Part shown: positions 10,453 to 20,990 of the stretch, piece by piece
How positions within the stretch are numbered: the first letter of the stretch is position 1
Layout of the letters: each line of letters opens with the position of its first letter
Assembly (NCBI RefSeq): GCF_017355165.1
Contig: NZ_JADILK010000008.1
Span: 62,001 to 126,000, forward strand
Direction of reading: 5' to 3'
From: Bacillus sp. SD075
GTDB lineage: Bacteria > Bacillota > Bacilli > Bacillales > DSM-1321
Length of the DNA: 64,000 bases
The notes under the pieces: model-generated
The model's database searches: none
Told to the model about the DNA's origin: nothing
The model's input: the letters and a program-made list of their open reading frames with translations, nothing else
Position numbers and translations under genes: made by a program

Positions 10453-11955
10453 TCAACCCAGTAAGTTTTGAACCAACTTTACGTACTTCGATAAGGTGGA
10501 CACCGATATGAAATGTTTGTCTGCGATTGCCTGTTTGCTCGCCTTCTCATCTTTAAGCTGATTCCACACGTACTCCACCGCAGATGCCCAGCCTGCTGGA
10601 TTATTTAATTTCTGCTCGGATTTTACCGCTTCGATGAAGACGGAAAACCACATTAAATAGAGCCCGGCTTCATTTAATTGTATCGGTTGGAAATGCTGAT
10701 ATAATAACTCAGCTGTGCGATCGGCAAAATCAATCGGTGTCAATTGGCGATCTTTAGCAGGACCTTGAACAAGCTCGGCATAATCACGTTCCAAATCAGT
10801 GAAATTCTGATTTAGGTTGAGGACCTGGTTTTTCAATAGCTTTTGTTTATGAACCGAATGTTTCAGAAGGAAGATGGCAAACAGCCTTTCTTCGATGAAT
10901 TCACTTTCCAGCCTTTTTATAATAGAAGGAAAATGATGTTCAAAACCATCTGAAGTTGCATTCATATCTCCCCAAGGCTCCATGCCTTCCTTTTCCGGGT
11001 TCATTTCCACGACCTTTTTCCATGCTTTTTTGGCAGCCTGTTCATGGCCTAAGTGGTAAGCGGAAATGGTAAGCCAATAGTAGAAGGTCCCATCTCCCTC
11101 GAACCCTTGCTTTTGGAGTACTTTCAGCCATTTATATGCAGAAGCATAGTTTCCGATCAAAGCGAAGGTCGCCCCAATCTTGAAACGATGTTCGGATAGC
11201 ATCGGCCGAATTTTCTCCAGCATCTGTATAAGCTCTTCAACCTTTGCTTCATCCTGTTGATAATGATGAAAAACAACAAGGTTACAAAGCGCATGCAGGT
11301 TTCCCGGACTTTTTTCCAGTACCTCATCAAGTGTTTCAAAAGCTTCATTTACTTGACCAAGATAGAAATAGGCAAGTGCCAGGTTATTATAAGCGGACCA
11401 GTAATCCTCGTACTCGGCAATCGTTTCTTTCAACACTTCGATTGCCTTCGGAAAATTCCCTGATTCAAGGTACTCACGGGCTTGCTCCTGTTTGGTAATG
11501 AGTCCATCATGCTTGAAGGGATTTTCTTCTGACTCATCCGACTCAAAAGTTATCAGTTCCAGCAGATCCTCTGCATCATCGCTGAACTCCCCGTCTTCTT
11601 CTTTATCAAGATAAGCACTGGCGTGACGATAAGCCTCCTTGAACATGCCTAAGTGGGCATAATTATTCGCCAGGAAGTAATGACATTCCGACATATAGGG
11701 ATCCATCACATCCAAGATGTTTTCCAAGAGGTTGTTTGAATAATTATATTCACCGATTTCCGAGCAAGTGATTGCCAATTGACAAGCTATCATCGGTTCA
11801 GCAGGTTCAAGTTCCAGCGCACGTTCCAGGTATTTTTTTGATTTTGGTAATTCTCGTCTATGATAAGCTTTTAAACCCTTGGTGAAATAATACTCACCTG
11901 TTGGGTGAAAGGTTAGAATTTTTGCCTGTTGGCCAAATTTAGAGTCTTTACTCAT
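10453..11955 (-). CDS. TPR-repeat protein YvcD-like
   Basis: A 500-aa soluble protein with tandem tetratricopeptide repeats across about residues 25-310 (for example GEYYFTKGLKAYHRRELPKS, then repeats of the pattern W/L-x2-G/A-Y). A C-terminal segment (KASKQAIADKHFISVSTLSKYVK) looks like a helix-turn-helix. Its position next to trxB matches B. subtilis yvcD, whose function is unknown. The ATG at 11955 is chosen because GGAGG lies 5 nt upstream; the ATG 12 nt earlier overlaps that site. A scaffold or regulatory role is only inference. Confidence 0.85.
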   Translation of the reverse strand: MSKDSKFGQQAKILTFHPTGEYYFTKGLKAYHRRELPKSKKYLERALELEPAEPMIACQLAITCSEIGEYNYSNNLLENILDVMDPYMSECHYFLANNYAHLGMFKEAYRHASAYLDKEEDGEFSDDAEDLLELITFESDESEENPFKHDGLITKQEQAREYLESGNFPKAIEVLKETIAEYEDYWSAYNNLALAYFYLGQVNEAFETLDEVLEKSPGNLHALCNLVVFHHYQQDEAKVEELIQMLEKIRPMLSEHRFKIGATFALIGNYASAYKWLKVLQKQGFEGDGTFYYWLTISAYHLGHEQAAKKAWKKVVEMNPEKEGMEPWGDMNATSDGFEHHFPSIIKRLESEFIEERLFAIFLLKHSVHKQKLLKNQVLNLNQNFTDLERDYAELVQGPAKDRQLTPIDFADRTAELLYQHFQPIQLNEAGLYLMWFSVFIEAVKSEQKLNNPAGWASAVEYVWNQLKDEKASKQAIADKHFISVSTLSKYVKLVQNLLG

Positions 11956-12113
11956 GTAATCCTCCATCTACAAGTTGATTAACCATAGTATTATAACATA
12001 TTGGTGTAAATTTGCCGAACAATTCAAGAAAATGGAAAATGCGAATTACCTTACTTTCCATTAGAGAAAATGAATGATATACCTAGTCAAGATTGTGCTC
12101 AAAGTCGTAAACA

Positions 12114-12142
12114 CAAAAAAAGCCCTCCTATTGACGGAGGGC
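12114..12142 (-). terminator. his operon terminator
   Basis: Minus-strand stem GCCCTCC/GGAGGGC with 7-nt loop followed by seven T, ten bases past the hisI stop codon. Confidence 0.93.
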
Positions 12143-12151
12143 AATCATTAT

Positions 12152-12808
12152 TCATTCGCTTTCTTTCGGTTCGTCCTTATCGGAATGTCTAGCCTTCAAT
12201 ACATCAAGCACTGCTTGGAAAGGCAGCTCCTGCTCCTGAAGAAGAACGAATAAGTGATAGAGGAGATCGGCACTTTCCATTGAAAGTTCCTCTGCATCAC
12301 GGTTCTTGGCAGCTATGATCACTTCTGCCGCTTCTTCACCGACTTTTTTCAGGATCTTATCAACGCCCTTATCGAATAGGTACGTAGTATATGAACCTTC
12401 AGGCATTTCTGATTTTCTTTTTTCAATCAATTTTTCCAATTCCGTCAAGAAGTTCACATCCACCTTCATGACTTGCCCGGCTTCACTGTTTTGGTAAATC
12501 GTTTCGCTAAAACAGCTGGTTGCCCCTGTATGGCACGCTGGACCAGCAGGAACGACCCGAACGACCAATGCATCTTGGTCGCAGTCATACTTCATTTCGA
12601 CGATTTTCTGTGTATTACCGCTGGTTGCCCCTTTATGCCATAATTCATTGCGTGAACGGCTGAAGAAAACCGTTTCACCTTTTTCAAACGACATTTGCAG
12701 CGATTCTTTGTTCATATAAGCAAGTGTCAGCACTTCGCCGGTTCCTGCATCTTGAATAATTGCCGGTATCAGACCTTTTTCGTCGTATTTAATAATTTCA
12801 AGATTCAT
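12152..12808 (-). CDS. hisI: Bifunctional phosphoribosyl-AMP cyclohydrolase / phosphoribosyl-ATP pyrophosphatase
   Basis: 218-aa HisIE fusion, catalysing the second and third steps of histidine synthesis. The N-terminal HisI domain (about 1-105) has the zinc-site residues in DCDQDALVV and CHTGATSCF. The C-terminal HisE domain (about 115-205) has [15 protein letters not shown]. Last gene of hisZGDBHAFI; its ATG overlaps the hisF stop codon (ATGA), so translation is coupled. Confidence 0.96.
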   Translation of the reverse strand: MNLEIIKYDEKGLIPAIIQDAGTGEVLTLAYMNKESLQMSFEKGETVFFSRSRNELWHKGATSGNTQKIVEMKYDCDQDALVVRVVPAGPACHTGATSCFSETIYQNSEAGQVMKVDVNFLTELEKLIEKRKSEMPEGSYTTYLFDKGVDKILKKVGEEAAEVIIAAKNRDAEELSMESADLLYHLFVLLQEQELPFQAVLDVLKARHSDKDEPKESE

Positions 12809-13572
12809 CGTACAACCACTCCTTGTTGTTTGAGAAACGCTTTGACTTCTTTGACGGATGTTTCTTTATAATGAAAAATCGATGCGGCTAACGCTGCGTC
12901 GGCTTTTCCTTCTTGAAAGGCTTCCTGGAAATGCCCAGCGTTACCTGCCCCGCCTGAGGCGATGACTGGCACTGAAACGGCTTCGGATACCGCTTTTGTC
13001 AAAGCGATATTAAACCCTTGCTTCTCGCCGTCACAATCCATGCTTGTCAATAAAATTTCACCTGCACCGCGGATTACGGCTTCCTTCGCCCACACGATCA
13101 CATCCCATTCAGTCGGTTTCCGACCGCCGTGGGTATATACGCGCCATGAACCAAGCTCTTCTTCATATCGGGCATCAATGGCGACCACGATACATTGGGA
13201 ACCAAAATAGTCAGCACCTTCATTAATTAAATCAGGGCGCAGAATGGCTGCTGTATTTAAGGATACCTTATCGGCACCGGCTCGTAAGATCTTCTTCATA
13301 TCAGCCAATGAATTAATGCCGCCGCCCACCGTGAACGGGATTGCCAAGCTGCCCGCTACCGCTTGAACGACATCGACGATCGTTTCCCTGCCTTCATGTG
13401 ATGCGGAAATATCCAGGAAGACAAGCTCATCGGCACCTTCTTGGTCGTAAAAGGCTGCAAGTTCGACAGGATCTCCAGCATCCCTAAGGGAAACAAATTG
13501 TATGCCTTTGACTACGCGCCCATCCTTTACATCGAGGCATGGAATAATTCGTTTAGTGAGCAATTTAACCAC
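12805..13572 (-). CDS. hisF: Imidazole glycerol phosphate synthase, cyclase subunit
   Basis: 255-aa TIM-barrel cyclase that joins with HisH to form IGP and AICAR. It has the catalytic Asp in [15 protein letters not shown] and a second in VVAIDAR. The frame opens with GTG at 13572, overlapping the end of hisA; the TTG at 13563 is an equally possible start that better matches the family N-terminus. Confidence 0.96.
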   Translation of the reverse strand: MVKLLTKRIIPCLDVKDGRVVKGIQFVSLRDAGDPVELAAFYDQEGADELVFLDISASHEGRETIVDVVQAVAGSLAIPFTVGGGINSLADMKKILRAGADKVSLNTAAILRPDLINEGADYFGSQCIVVAIDARYEEELGSWRVYTHGGRKPTEWDVIVWAKEAVIRGAGEILLTSMDCDGEKQGFNIALTKAVSEAVSVPVIASGGAGNAGHFQEAFQEGKADAALAASIFHYKETSVKEVKAFLKQQGVVVR

Positions 13573-14299
13573 GCACCTTTTCTAGTGCTTCTTGTACAGT
13601 AAAACGATTGGTATATAGTGCCTTGCCAATGATTGCCCCTGCAATGCATTGGGCTTCATACTCTTTGAGGGTGATAATGTCTTCGAGTGAACTAATGCCT
13701 CCCGAAGCAATCACATTTTTACCGGTTGCCTCCGCCATCGCCAATATACCTTTCACATTCGGACCTGAAAGCATGCCATCCGTGGCGATATCAGTCACGA
13801 TAAAGGTCTCTGCACCAGCATCGGCCAGTAATTTACCAAGATCTATTGCAAGGGTTCCAGATGTTTGCAGCCAACCATGGGTGGCTACCCTGCCATCCTT
13901 CGCATCGATCCCGATTGCGATATGGCTTCCATATTTCCTGATCATATCTTTAGTGAAATCAGGGTCGGAAACGGCCGTGCTGCCTAGAATGACCCGTTCC
14001 ACCCCATTATCCAGGTAATGGGCTATATCCCGTTCCGTACGGATGCCGCCACCGATTTGAATGCGGGCCCCTAACTCGCTTGCAGCTTTAATTACATATG
14101 AATCATTGATGCGTACTCCCTCTTTAGCTCCGTCAAGGTCGACCATATGTATCCAATCGGCTCCTTGGTCCGCAAAGCTTTTAGCCATATCGAAGGGGGA
14201 ATCGCCATAAACGGTTTCCTGATTGTAATCTCCCTGGATTAAGCGGACGCATTTGCCTCCGCGCATATCAATTGCCGGGTAAATGGTAAAGTTGCTCAT
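13565..14299 (-). CDS. hisA: ProFAR isomerase
   Basis: 244-aa phosphoribosylformimino-5-aminoimidazole carboxamide ribotide isomerase, TIM-barrel with catalytic Asp in YPAIDMRGG and a second in VTDIATDGM. The ATG overlaps the hisH stop (ATGA), and its 3' end overlaps hisF. Confidence 0.96.
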   Translation of the reverse strand: MSNFTIYPAIDMRGGKCVRLIQGDYNQETVYGDSPFDMAKSFADQGADWIHMVDLDGAKEGVRINDSYVIKAASELGARIQIGGGIRTERDIAHYLDNGVERVILGSTAVSDPDFTKDMIRKYGSHIAIGIDAKDGRVATHGWLQTSGTLAIDLGKLLADAGAETFIVTDIATDGMLSGPNVKGILAMAEATGKNVIASGGISSLEDIITLKEYEAQCIAGAIIGKALYTNRFTVQEALEKVRG

Positions 14300-14928
14300 G
14301 CTTCTTCCTTCCCTTCTACTAATGCCAGATAATTTCTCAAGAGTGACATGCCCATCTTCCCGCTTTTTTCCGGATGGAACTGCATGCCGAATACATTCCC
14401 TTTGCCGACGATCGCCGGCACTTCCACATCATACGTCGCCGAAGCGGTAACGTATGATTCATCCGTATCGACGTAGTAAGAATGGACGAAATAAACATGA
14501 TCCTCTTCAAGTCCCACATTCACTGGTGACACGCGTTTAAATTCAAGACGATTCCAGCCCATGTGCGGCACTTTATAAACCTGGTCATTCGCATCCACTC
14601 CTTTAAAACGAACGACTTTTCCTGGGATGAGGGATAATCCTTTTGCCGGTCCATTTTCCTCACTTTCATCAAAGAGAAGCTGCATACCAAGGCAGATGCC
14701 TAATAAATAACCTCCATCGGCTACATATTCCCGCAGGAATACATCCAGCTTTTGTCTTTCCAAAAGACTGATGGCATCCCTGAAAGAGCCAACGCCGGGA
14801 AGTATGATCCCTTTCGACTTTGAAAGTTCTCTTGGATCATCGGAAATGAATGAATCGGCACCCAGTCGCTCAAGACCTTTGCTTACAGAAAATAAATTCC
14901 CCATGCCATAATCGACGATCCCGATCAT
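14296..14928 (-). CDS. hisH: Imidazole glycerol phosphate synthase, glutamine amidotransferase subunit
   Basis: 210-aa class I glutamine amidotransferase that supplies ammonia to HisF. Nucleophile Cys79 lies in [10 protein letters not shown] and the His-Glu pair in FHPEKSG. It starts immediately after the hisB stop codon (TAAATG) and overlaps hisA. Confidence 0.96.
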   Translation of the reverse strand: MIGIVDYGMGNLFSVSKGLERLGADSFISDDPRELSKSKGIILPGVGSFRDAISLLERQKLDVFLREYVADGGYLLGICLGMQLLFDESEENGPAKGLSLIPGKVVRFKGVDANDQVYKVPHMGWNRLEFKRVSPVNVGLEEDHVYFVHSYYVDTDESYVTASATYDVEVPAIVGKGNVFGMQFHPEKSGKMGMSLLRNYLALVEGKEEA

Positions 14929-15516
14929 TTACAACATTCCTTTCGTCGAAGGGATGCCTTTGACACGTGGATCGATTGTCGTAGCTTCATCCAATGCACG
15001 TCCAAGCGCTTTGAATATTGCTTCGATCATATGATGTGTGTTGTGACCGTAATGAACGACTACATGCAGGTTCATCCTGGCTTCAAGAGCGAATTTCCAA
15101 AGAAACTCGTGCACCAGTTCAGTATCGAAAGTACCAACCTTTTGCGAAGGAAACTCAGCCCGGAACTCCAGATGCGGACGGTTGCTTAAATCGATGACAA
15201 CCTGGGCGAGCGCTTCATCCATAGGTACGAAAGCATTTCCATAACGTTTTATCCCGCGCTTGTCCCCAAGCGCCTCCAATAACGTCTGCCCCAAGCAAAT
15301 GCCAATATCTTCAGTTGTGTGGTGATCATCCACGTCTGTATCCCCATTTGCATCCACTGTCAAATCAAACTTCCCGTGTTTCGTGAACAAATCCAGCATA
15401 TGCGTCATAAACGGAACGCCCGTCTTAATGGAGGAATTACCTTCCCCATCCACACCAAACTTCAAACTAATTTCCGTTTCATTCGTCTTTCGCTCCACAC
15501 TAGCAAAACGTTCCAT
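14929..15516 (-). CDS. hisB: Imidazoleglycerol-phosphate dehydratase
   Basis: 195-aa monofunctional IGPD (no HisN phosphatase domain). It has the manganese-binding motifs DVDDHHTTEDIGI and GHNTHHMIEAIFKALGRAL. The ATG is preceded by GGAGGAG at 5 nt. There are 93 nt between hisD and hisB. Confidence 0.96.
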   Translation of the reverse strand: MERFASVERKTNETEISLKFGVDGEGNSSIKTGVPFMTHMLDLFTKHGKFDLTVDANGDTDVDDHHTTEDIGICLGQTLLEALGDKRGIKRYGNAFVPMDEALAQVVIDLSNRPHLEFRAEFPSQKVGTFDTELVHEFLWKFALEARMNLHVVVHYGHNTHHMIEAIFKALGRALDEATTIDPRVKGIPSTKGML

Positions 15517-15609
15517 TACAACTCCTCCTCAACGGGGCAAGACCCCTTTTCCCATGATGTAAAAGCATGTCATAAGTCTTTATATCAGTGATTTCACTTA
15601 TTTAATAAA

Positions 15610-16896
15610 TCAGGATTTTCCCCCGGATTCATTTACACCACGTGATTCAATGGCCCGGGCATGGGCCTCCAGCCCTTCCATTCGGGCAAATGCTGCGATT
15701 TTTTCTGCATTTTTGCGGAAGGCCTTTTCACTATACATGATGATGCTCGATTTCTTTTGGAAATCATCCACATTCAGCGGGCTGGAAAAACGGGCGGTCC
15801 CATTGGTAGGCAACACATGATTGGGACCTGCAAAGTAATCCCCTACAGGCTCCGAACTAAAGCGGCCAATGAAGATTGCCCCGGCATGGCGGATTTCAGC
15901 CATGATTTCAAGTGCATCTTTGGCCACAATTTCCAAATGTTCCGGTGCAAGTTCATTAATCGCTTCAACAGCTTCTGCCATATTCCCGCATACAACGATT
16001 CTTCCATAATCCCTTATGGATGCTTCAGCCATTTCATGGCGTGGAAGTAACGCCACCTGCTTGGTCACTTCTTCTGCCACTTCTTCTGCAAGAGACGTTG
16101 ACGTCGTAACCAAAACACTGCAAGCTCGGGCATCATGCTCCGCCTGTGAAAGCAAGTCTGCCGCAACTTCTGCAGCGACGGCTGATTCGTCCGCCAATAT
16201 CGCTATTTCACTTGGACCTGCTATCATATCAATGGCGACATCTCCGAATACTTCGCGCTTCGCTAACGCCACATATATATTTCCCGGCCCCACTATTTTA
16301 TCCACATTCTTAATTGTTTCCGTCCCATAAGCGAGAGCAGCTATAGCTTGAGCCCCGCCAACTTTATAGATTTCCTTAACTCCGGCTATTTTGGCAGCTG
16401 CCAAAACCGCTGGCGACAACTTCCCATCTTTCCCTGGAGGAGAAACCATAACGATCCGTTCCACCCCCGCGGCCTTCGCAGGCAACGCATTCATCAATAC
16501 TGACGAAGGATATGCCGCTGTGCCTCCAGGTACATAAACACCTACAGCATCCAGAGGCGTCAATTTTTGTCCTAGCATCGTTCCCGTCTCATCAGTCGTA
16601 AACCATGAATTTCGAATTTGTTTCTCATGAAACATTCGGATATTATTCGCAGCTTCTTGAATAATATCAAGCTGCTCAGCAGTTAAGGCCGCTGTCGCTT
16701 CTTCCATTTCCTGTTCCGATACAAGTAATTCCCCTGGGCTGACTCCATCGAAACGTTCGGTATAGGTATGTAAAGCGGAGTTTCCGCTTTTCCTGACATC
16801 ATAAATAATATCCTGAACCGTTTTTCTTTGATCGGCAGTACCCGCTTCAACCGAGCGTTTCAATGAAATCCCTTCAGCAAACCGTTCTATTTTCAT
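15610..16896 (-). CDS. hisD: Histidinol dehydrogenase
   Basis: 428-aa zinc- and NAD-dependent enzyme for the last two steps to histidine. The signature around residues 230-260 is IAGPSEIAILADE plus SQAEHDARAC, and the catalytic Glu-His pair lies in LAPEHLEI. It lies 26 nt after hisG with GAGGTGA before the ATG. Confidence 0.97.
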   Translation of the reverse strand: MKIERFAEGISLKRSVEAGTADQRKTVQDIIYDVRKSGNSALHTYTERFDGVSPGELLVSEQEMEEATAALTAEQLDIIQEAANNIRMFHEKQIRNSWFTTDETGTMLGQKLTPLDAVGVYVPGGTAAYPSSVLMNALPAKAAGVERIVMVSPPGKDGKLSPAVLAAAKIAGVKEIYKVGGAQAIAALAYGTETIKNVDKIVGPGNIYVALAKREVFGDVAIDMIAGPSEIAILADESAVAAEVAADLLSQAEHDARACSVLVTTSTSLAEEVAEEVTKQVALLPRHEMAEASIRDYGRIVVCGNMAEAVEAINELAPEHLEIVAKDALEIMAEIRHAGAIFIGRFSSEPVGDYFAGPNHVLPTNGTARFSSPLNVDDFQKKSSIIMYSEKAFRKNAEKIAAFARMEGLEAHARAIESRGVNESGGKS

Positions 16897-16922
16897 ACCT
16901 TCACCTCATTAGCGATTCTAAA

Positions 16923-17552
16923 CTATTCAATAATTTCTGCTAGCCGTTCCACGATTTCGGTAATCCTTGTTTCTTTAATTCGATAGCTGACAGGGTTTGC
17001 TACCAGCCTCGAAGTCACATTGGCGATTTTCGCATATTCCACTAGACCATTTTCCTTCAGCGTCCGCCCCGTTGAAACGATATCGACGATACGTTCAGCT
17101 AAACCAATTAACGGTGCTAACTCAATGGACCCATTCAACTTTATAATCTCGACTTGCTCCCCTTGCTCCCGAAAATAACTGGAGGCAACATTCGGATATT
17201 TACTGGCTATTTTGGGGGCGATGTCACTTATTTTCGTTCCAGGCAGTCCAGCTACAGCTAAATAGCAGGCACTGATTTTCAAATCAAGTAACTCATAGAC
17301 ATCACGTTCTTCTTCTAACATGACATCCTTCCCTGCAATTCCAATGTCAGCGACGCCGTGTTCCACATAAGTTACGACATCCATCGGTTTAGCTAAAATG
17401 AACCGCAGATTCTCCTCTTCCACTTCAAGGATCAATTTCCGGGAATCATCAAACTCGGGAGGGAGACGGAAATCGGCCCTTCTTAATAGTTCTGCCGCTT
17501 CTTCAAATATTCTCCCTTTCGGCATCGCAATCGTTAAAAAGCTATTATTCAT
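16923..17552 (-). CDS. hisG: ATP phosphoribosyltransferase, short form
   Basis: 209-aa HisG of the short type, which lacks the C-terminal regulatory domain and needs HisZ. It carries the PRPP-binding stretch [16 protein letters not shown]. The ATG at 17552 ([14 protein letters not shown]) overlaps the hisZ stop (ATGAATAA). In-frame ATGs six and three codons... upstream at 17570 and 17561 have poorer spacing to the GGGGGGA site. Confidence 0.95.
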   Translation of the reverse strand: MNNSFLTIAMPKGRIFEEAAELLRRADFRLPPEFDDSRKLILEVEEENLRFILAKPMDVVTYVEHGVADIGIAGKDVMLEEERDVYELLDLKISACYLAVAGLPGTKISDIAPKIASKYPNVASSYFREQGEQVEIIKLNGSIELAPLIGLAERIVDIVSTGRTLKENGLVEYAKIANVTSRLVANPVSYRIKETRITEIVERLAEIIE

Positions 17553-18729
17553 CCTTTCCATTCCCCCCATTCCCTACGAATAAATGAACTTCAGAAAATG
17601 TCCGTGTAAAAGCATCAACATTTTGGACCACTGTAATATCTTGAATCGTTACCAATTTCCCGTCGGTGCGTTTCATTCTTGCAAATTCAATCGCTTCCAA
17701 TCTCCGTTCGGGACTGAATAAAATACATTCTGGTGCGACCGGCTGGATCGGCTCCCCAAGAGCTTCCGCAAGGCGATCCACCCGGATTGCAAAACCTGTG
17801 GCCGAAGCATCCCAGCCGAACTTCTCAAGCAGATTATCATACCGGCCGCCATTGCCGATTGGCGAACCAACTTGTCCCGCATACACTTCAAATAAAGTTC
17901 CCGTGTAATAACTCATATGACTGACCAATGTTAAGTCGAAGCTCACATATTGTTCAACGCCAAATTCTTTCAGCTGTGCAGACAATTCCTTCAGTTCAGC
18001 CAAAGAATCTTGCCCTTTATTATTCTCAACCAACCACAGCGCCTTTTTCAAGGTTCCTTCACTGCCCCTTAATGAGGTAAATTCGATAAGCCGTTGTTTA
18101 TCAATGGATGAAAGTGGCAGTGATTTAACATGCTCCCGGTAACCAACATAATTCTTTTCATACAAAAACTTCCTTAATATAGAGGCTCTTTCCTCCGTAC
18201 CTAGAATGCTTAAGAAAAATTCTTGCAGAAATCCAATATGTCCAATGGAAATCTTAAATTCCCTAAGTCCCGCAGCCTTTAAAGCATCCGCGAGCAAGGC
18301 AATCATTTCAGCATCGGCACTTATAGACTTATTCCCGATACACTCAATACCAATCTGTTCGAATTCTGCCGGCCTGCCTCCTTCTCGCTGCTGTGCCCGG
18401 TAAACATTCGCGGAATAGGCCAGGCGAAGCGGAATTTGCTGTTTTAACAGTTTGGATGCTGCGACCCGTGCAATGGGGGCGGTCATCTCTGGACGGAGTA
18501 CGAGCGTATGTCCCTGGGAATCAAGAAGTTTAAACAACTGTTGATCCAATATTGCTGAAGCCTCACCAATTGTTTCATAATATTCCAAAGCAGGTGTTTC
18601 AATAAATTGATAGCCCCACTTCTTGATTTCATCACTCATTTTATTTCTGGCCGACACTTTCGTTTCATACAGAACCGGCAATGTATCTCTCATTCCTAAC
18701 GGTTTTTCAAACATAAATGGCTTTGTCAC
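17545..18729 (-). CDS. hisZ: ATP phosphoribosyltransferase regulatory subunit HisZ
   Basis: 394-aa class II histidyl-tRNA synthetase-like protein lacking the anticodon-binding domain. It forms a complex with short HisG and confers histidine feedback control. Visible class II motifs are [14 protein letters not shown] and [12 protein letters not shown]. The start codon is GTG with AAAGGA 9 nt upstream. First gene of the his operon. Confidence 0.95.
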   Translation of the reverse strand: MTKPFMFEKPLGMRDTLPVLYETKVSARNKMSDEIKKWGYQFIETPALEYYETIGEASAILDQQLFKLLDSQGHTLVLRPEMTAPIARVAASKLLKQQIPLRLAYSANVYRAQQREGGRPAEFEQIGIECIGNKSISADAEMIALLADALKAAGLREFKISIGHIGFLQEFFLSILGTEERASILRKFLYEKNYVGYREHVKSLPLSSIDKQRLIEFTSLRGSEGTLKKALWLVENNKGQDSLAELKELSAQLKEFGVEQYVSFDLTLVSHMSYYTGTLFEVYAGQVGSPIGNGGRYDNLLEKFGWDASATGFAIRVDRLAEALGEPIQPVAPECILFSPERRLEAIEFARMKRTDGKLVTIQDITVVQNVDAFTRTFSEVHLFVGNGGNGKDE

Positions 18730-18771
18730 GACTGCACATCCTTTTGAAATATTGATTACTATCTATATCCA

Positions 18772-18799
18772 ATCGGTCCGCCTATAGGCAAAAACCGAT
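18772..18799 (-). promoter_or_regulatory. Hairpin in the his operon leader
   Basis: On the minus strand ATCGGT...ACCGAT encloses the palindrome GCCTATAGGC: a compact two-tier hairpin 43 nt upstream of the hisZ GTG. It has no U-tract and shows none of the T-box signatures. It could be a leader structure or protein site. The rest of the gap to 19220 is AT-rich with no supported gene. Confidence 0.35.
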
Positions 18800-19220
18800 G
18801 CACCCATTCTTAGTTTGTTATCCCTTTATCTTTCCAAGGTTTCAAGCTTAAATCCAAATTTCGGATAACATATAATAAAAATAGTATCAAATTAAATGAC
18901 ATAATCATATAAATACTCGAAATAATCTATTAAATCACTTTAGTTCGCTAATATGGTAGCAGGTTGAAGTTATTAATAGTTTACCCCTGCCCCCACCTTA
19001 CGTCAAGGAAAAAATGCCTAATTTCATTACTTCAATACCACGGTGCTCTTGGAAATACTTCATGATCGGTTTAAGCCCTATCCGAAGGAGTTATACCTTT
19101 CTCCTGGATAAATCTTCCTATCTTTAACCATTTATCGTCATTAATGTATACCTTTTGATATAGCTGCTTTATATGATTTAGGAGTTTAGTAATATTATAA
19201 AATTTTAGGAGGAAATGGGA

Positions 19221-20294
19221 ATGAAGAAATATTTTTTATTTTTTGTGGCACTTATCGTTCTTTTTTCACTGGGTTTAAGCGGAACGAAGGGTTATGCGGC
19301 AGCTAAGATCAACCAGGATGAGCTTAATGCATACCTTTCTGAAGTTAGAATGACGCAAGAAGAATTGGAAAACTATCTATCCTATTACGACTTAACATTG
19401 AATGAACTGGAATCTGTAGAAGAATTGCGTGATACATTAGGACAGACCGTCACTCCTGAGACCTTACAGAATCTACTTAAAGAATATGAAATGACAGAAG
19501 CTGAACTTAGGGAATTATTAATAGAATACGGCGAACTGGAAGAGGGAGACACCATTATCGATACCTTTCATTTCATTTACGACATTGAGGATATCATCGA
19601 ATTAGAAATGGGTTATGACGAGGAAGAGATGGAATACGGCGATGAAGAGATCATCGATTTAATGGATGGTCTCTTTACTGGGACCGGCCTTACTGACGAA
19701 GAGCTCGACAGATTCATGAACCATATTTCGCCTATCGTCGATGACCCTTCCTTTGAAGATCGTTTACTGGCGATCTCCGATAGGATGGATCAACTCGAGT
19801 ATTTTGAAACAATTGATGAATTGTCAGCAGAATAAGTCGCTGAGTTGCTTTCTATATATAAAGATCTTCAAAGCTTGCTGCAAATTCAATTCAAATTCGC
19901 CTTAATTCAGAATGGTGTCACGACAAACCTATCCCTTGAGGCTTTATTCCAGCTTAAGGAATTAACGAATGCTAGTTTACTAGTTTCCATTTATGATTTA
20001 GACGGCAATTTTTTGCTCGATTTCACATTGACAGGTGAAATGATCGGTTCCGATTTAGTGAAAGAAACCGGTAATGACATGAAACAGTCCACTGAGGTCA
20101 TTTCTAAAGTGGTTGAGGTCAAAAAGGAAAAGAAGAAACCCGCAAAAACTGAACATAAAACGGAAAAAGGCGGAGTGCTTCCTAAAACGGCTGGTCATTA
20201 CTTATTCGGTGCTTTAATCGGTTTAGTGCTGATGGGTATGGCTTTCGGATTAATTAGAAAAGCGAGATCCACTAATTCAGATGAGCAAAAATAG
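19221..20294 (+). pseudogene. Processed acidic surface protein with LPxTA-type sorting signal, interrupted by an in-frame stop
   Basis: The first part (19221-19835) encodes a signal peptide (KKYFLFFVALIVLFSLGLSG) and a very acidic body (YDEEEMEYGDEE). It stops at TAA 19833-19835 after ELSAE. The same frame then continues without a stop to 20294, encoding VAELLSIYKDLQ, a Lys-rich linker, the sorting motif LPKTAG, a membrane helix and a basic tail. The simplest reading is one 358-residue wall protein in which a GAA codon became TAA. The second half has no usable ribosome binding site. A sequencing error cannot be excluded. The ATG at 19221 is chosen over 19215 because AGGAGG lies 8 nt upstream. 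The intact sortase follows in the same operon. In Bacillus such acidic LPxTA proteins are regularly paired with class D sortases. Confidence 0.8.
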
Positions 20295-20919
20295 GCAATC
20301 CAGGCATAAGAAAACATGGTTACTCATCATTGCTGTTTGCTTTTTAACCTTAGGTTCTTATTTTACAACGACGAACGCCTATAAGATGTTAAAAGGCTAT
20401 GCCCTATATAAATGGAAATCCGAACCAACGGAAGCGACGGCTAAGCTTCCCGAACCAAAGACGAAAGCCGATATTCCCGATGGACTTGAACTATATGAAG
20501 AACGGCCCGAGACAGGTGATTTAATGGGTGAGCTTTATATTCCAAAAATCGAGGCAACACTCCCAATTTATCACGGAACGGACGAAGATGAACTCGAAAA
20601 GGGCGTCGGTCATTACGCGGGGTCCGTCCTCCCGGGTGAAAAGGATAATTCGGTTTTATCCGGTCACCGAGATACAATTTTCAGAGATCTAGGTGAAGTC
20701 GGCAAGGGAGACTTGCTGATTGCCAAGACAGAAGCCGGTTCGTTTACATATAAGGTGAGGAAGGTTCGTATTGTCGACGCAGATGACCGTACCGTGATCG
20801 TTCCCAAGCCTAAAGCCACGCTTACAGTAACAACCTGCTATCCTTTTTCATATATTGGTAGTGCACCGGAACGGTACGTATTGGTTGCCGATTTATTGAA
20901 ATCGGCAATAGATAAATGA
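20281..20919 (+). CDS. Class D sortase
   Basis: 212-aa membrane-anchored transpeptidase: an N-terminal membrane helix (WLLIIAVCFLTLGSYF), catalytic His in LSGHRDT, Cys in TLTVTTCYPF and Arg in SAPERYVL. It would cleave the LPKTA motif of the upstream surface protein and attach it to peptidoglycan. The ATG overlaps the preceding stop codon by 14 nt, and no clear ribosome binding site is seen, so it depends on translational coupling. The nonsense codon upstream may therefore also reduce its expression. Confidence 0.93.
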   Translation: MSKNRQSRHKKTWLLIIAVCFLTLGSYFTTTNAYKMLKGYALYKWKSEPTEATAKLPEPKTKADIPDGLELYEERPETGDLMGELYIPKIEATLPIYHGTDEDELEKGVGHYAGSVLPGEKDNSVLSGHRDTIFRDLGEVGKGDLLIAKTEAGSFTYKVRKVRIVDADDRTVIVPKPKATLTVTTCYPFSYIGSAPERYVLVADLLKSAIDK

Positions 20920-20922
20920 GAT

Positions 20923-20951
20923 AGGGGGCTGAAGTTGTTCAGCCCCCTCTT
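20923..20951 (+). terminator. Sortase operon terminator
   Basis: AGGGGGCTGAA/TTCAGCCCCCT stem with 4-nt loop immediately after the sortase stop codon. Confidence 0.85.
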
Positions 20952-20990
20952 CATAAATCTTTATTAGATGATAGGAGGACAAGCCCAATA

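Noticed and set aside
13608-14018. Plus-strand open frame opposite hisA (136 codons)
   Set aside because: Antisense shadow of hisA; no ribosome site or recognisable domain.
19020-19200. Coding-like fragments on the minus strand upstream of hisZ (DKWLKIGRFIQEKG and IMKYFQEHRGIEVMK)
   Set aside because: Lie in two frames, without start codons or a recognisable family; could be a remnant but the evidence is too thin to annotate.
18730-19220. T-box riboswitch in the his leader
   Set aside because: Looked for the AGGGTGGNACCGCG motif and a specifier loop on the minus strand; neither is present.
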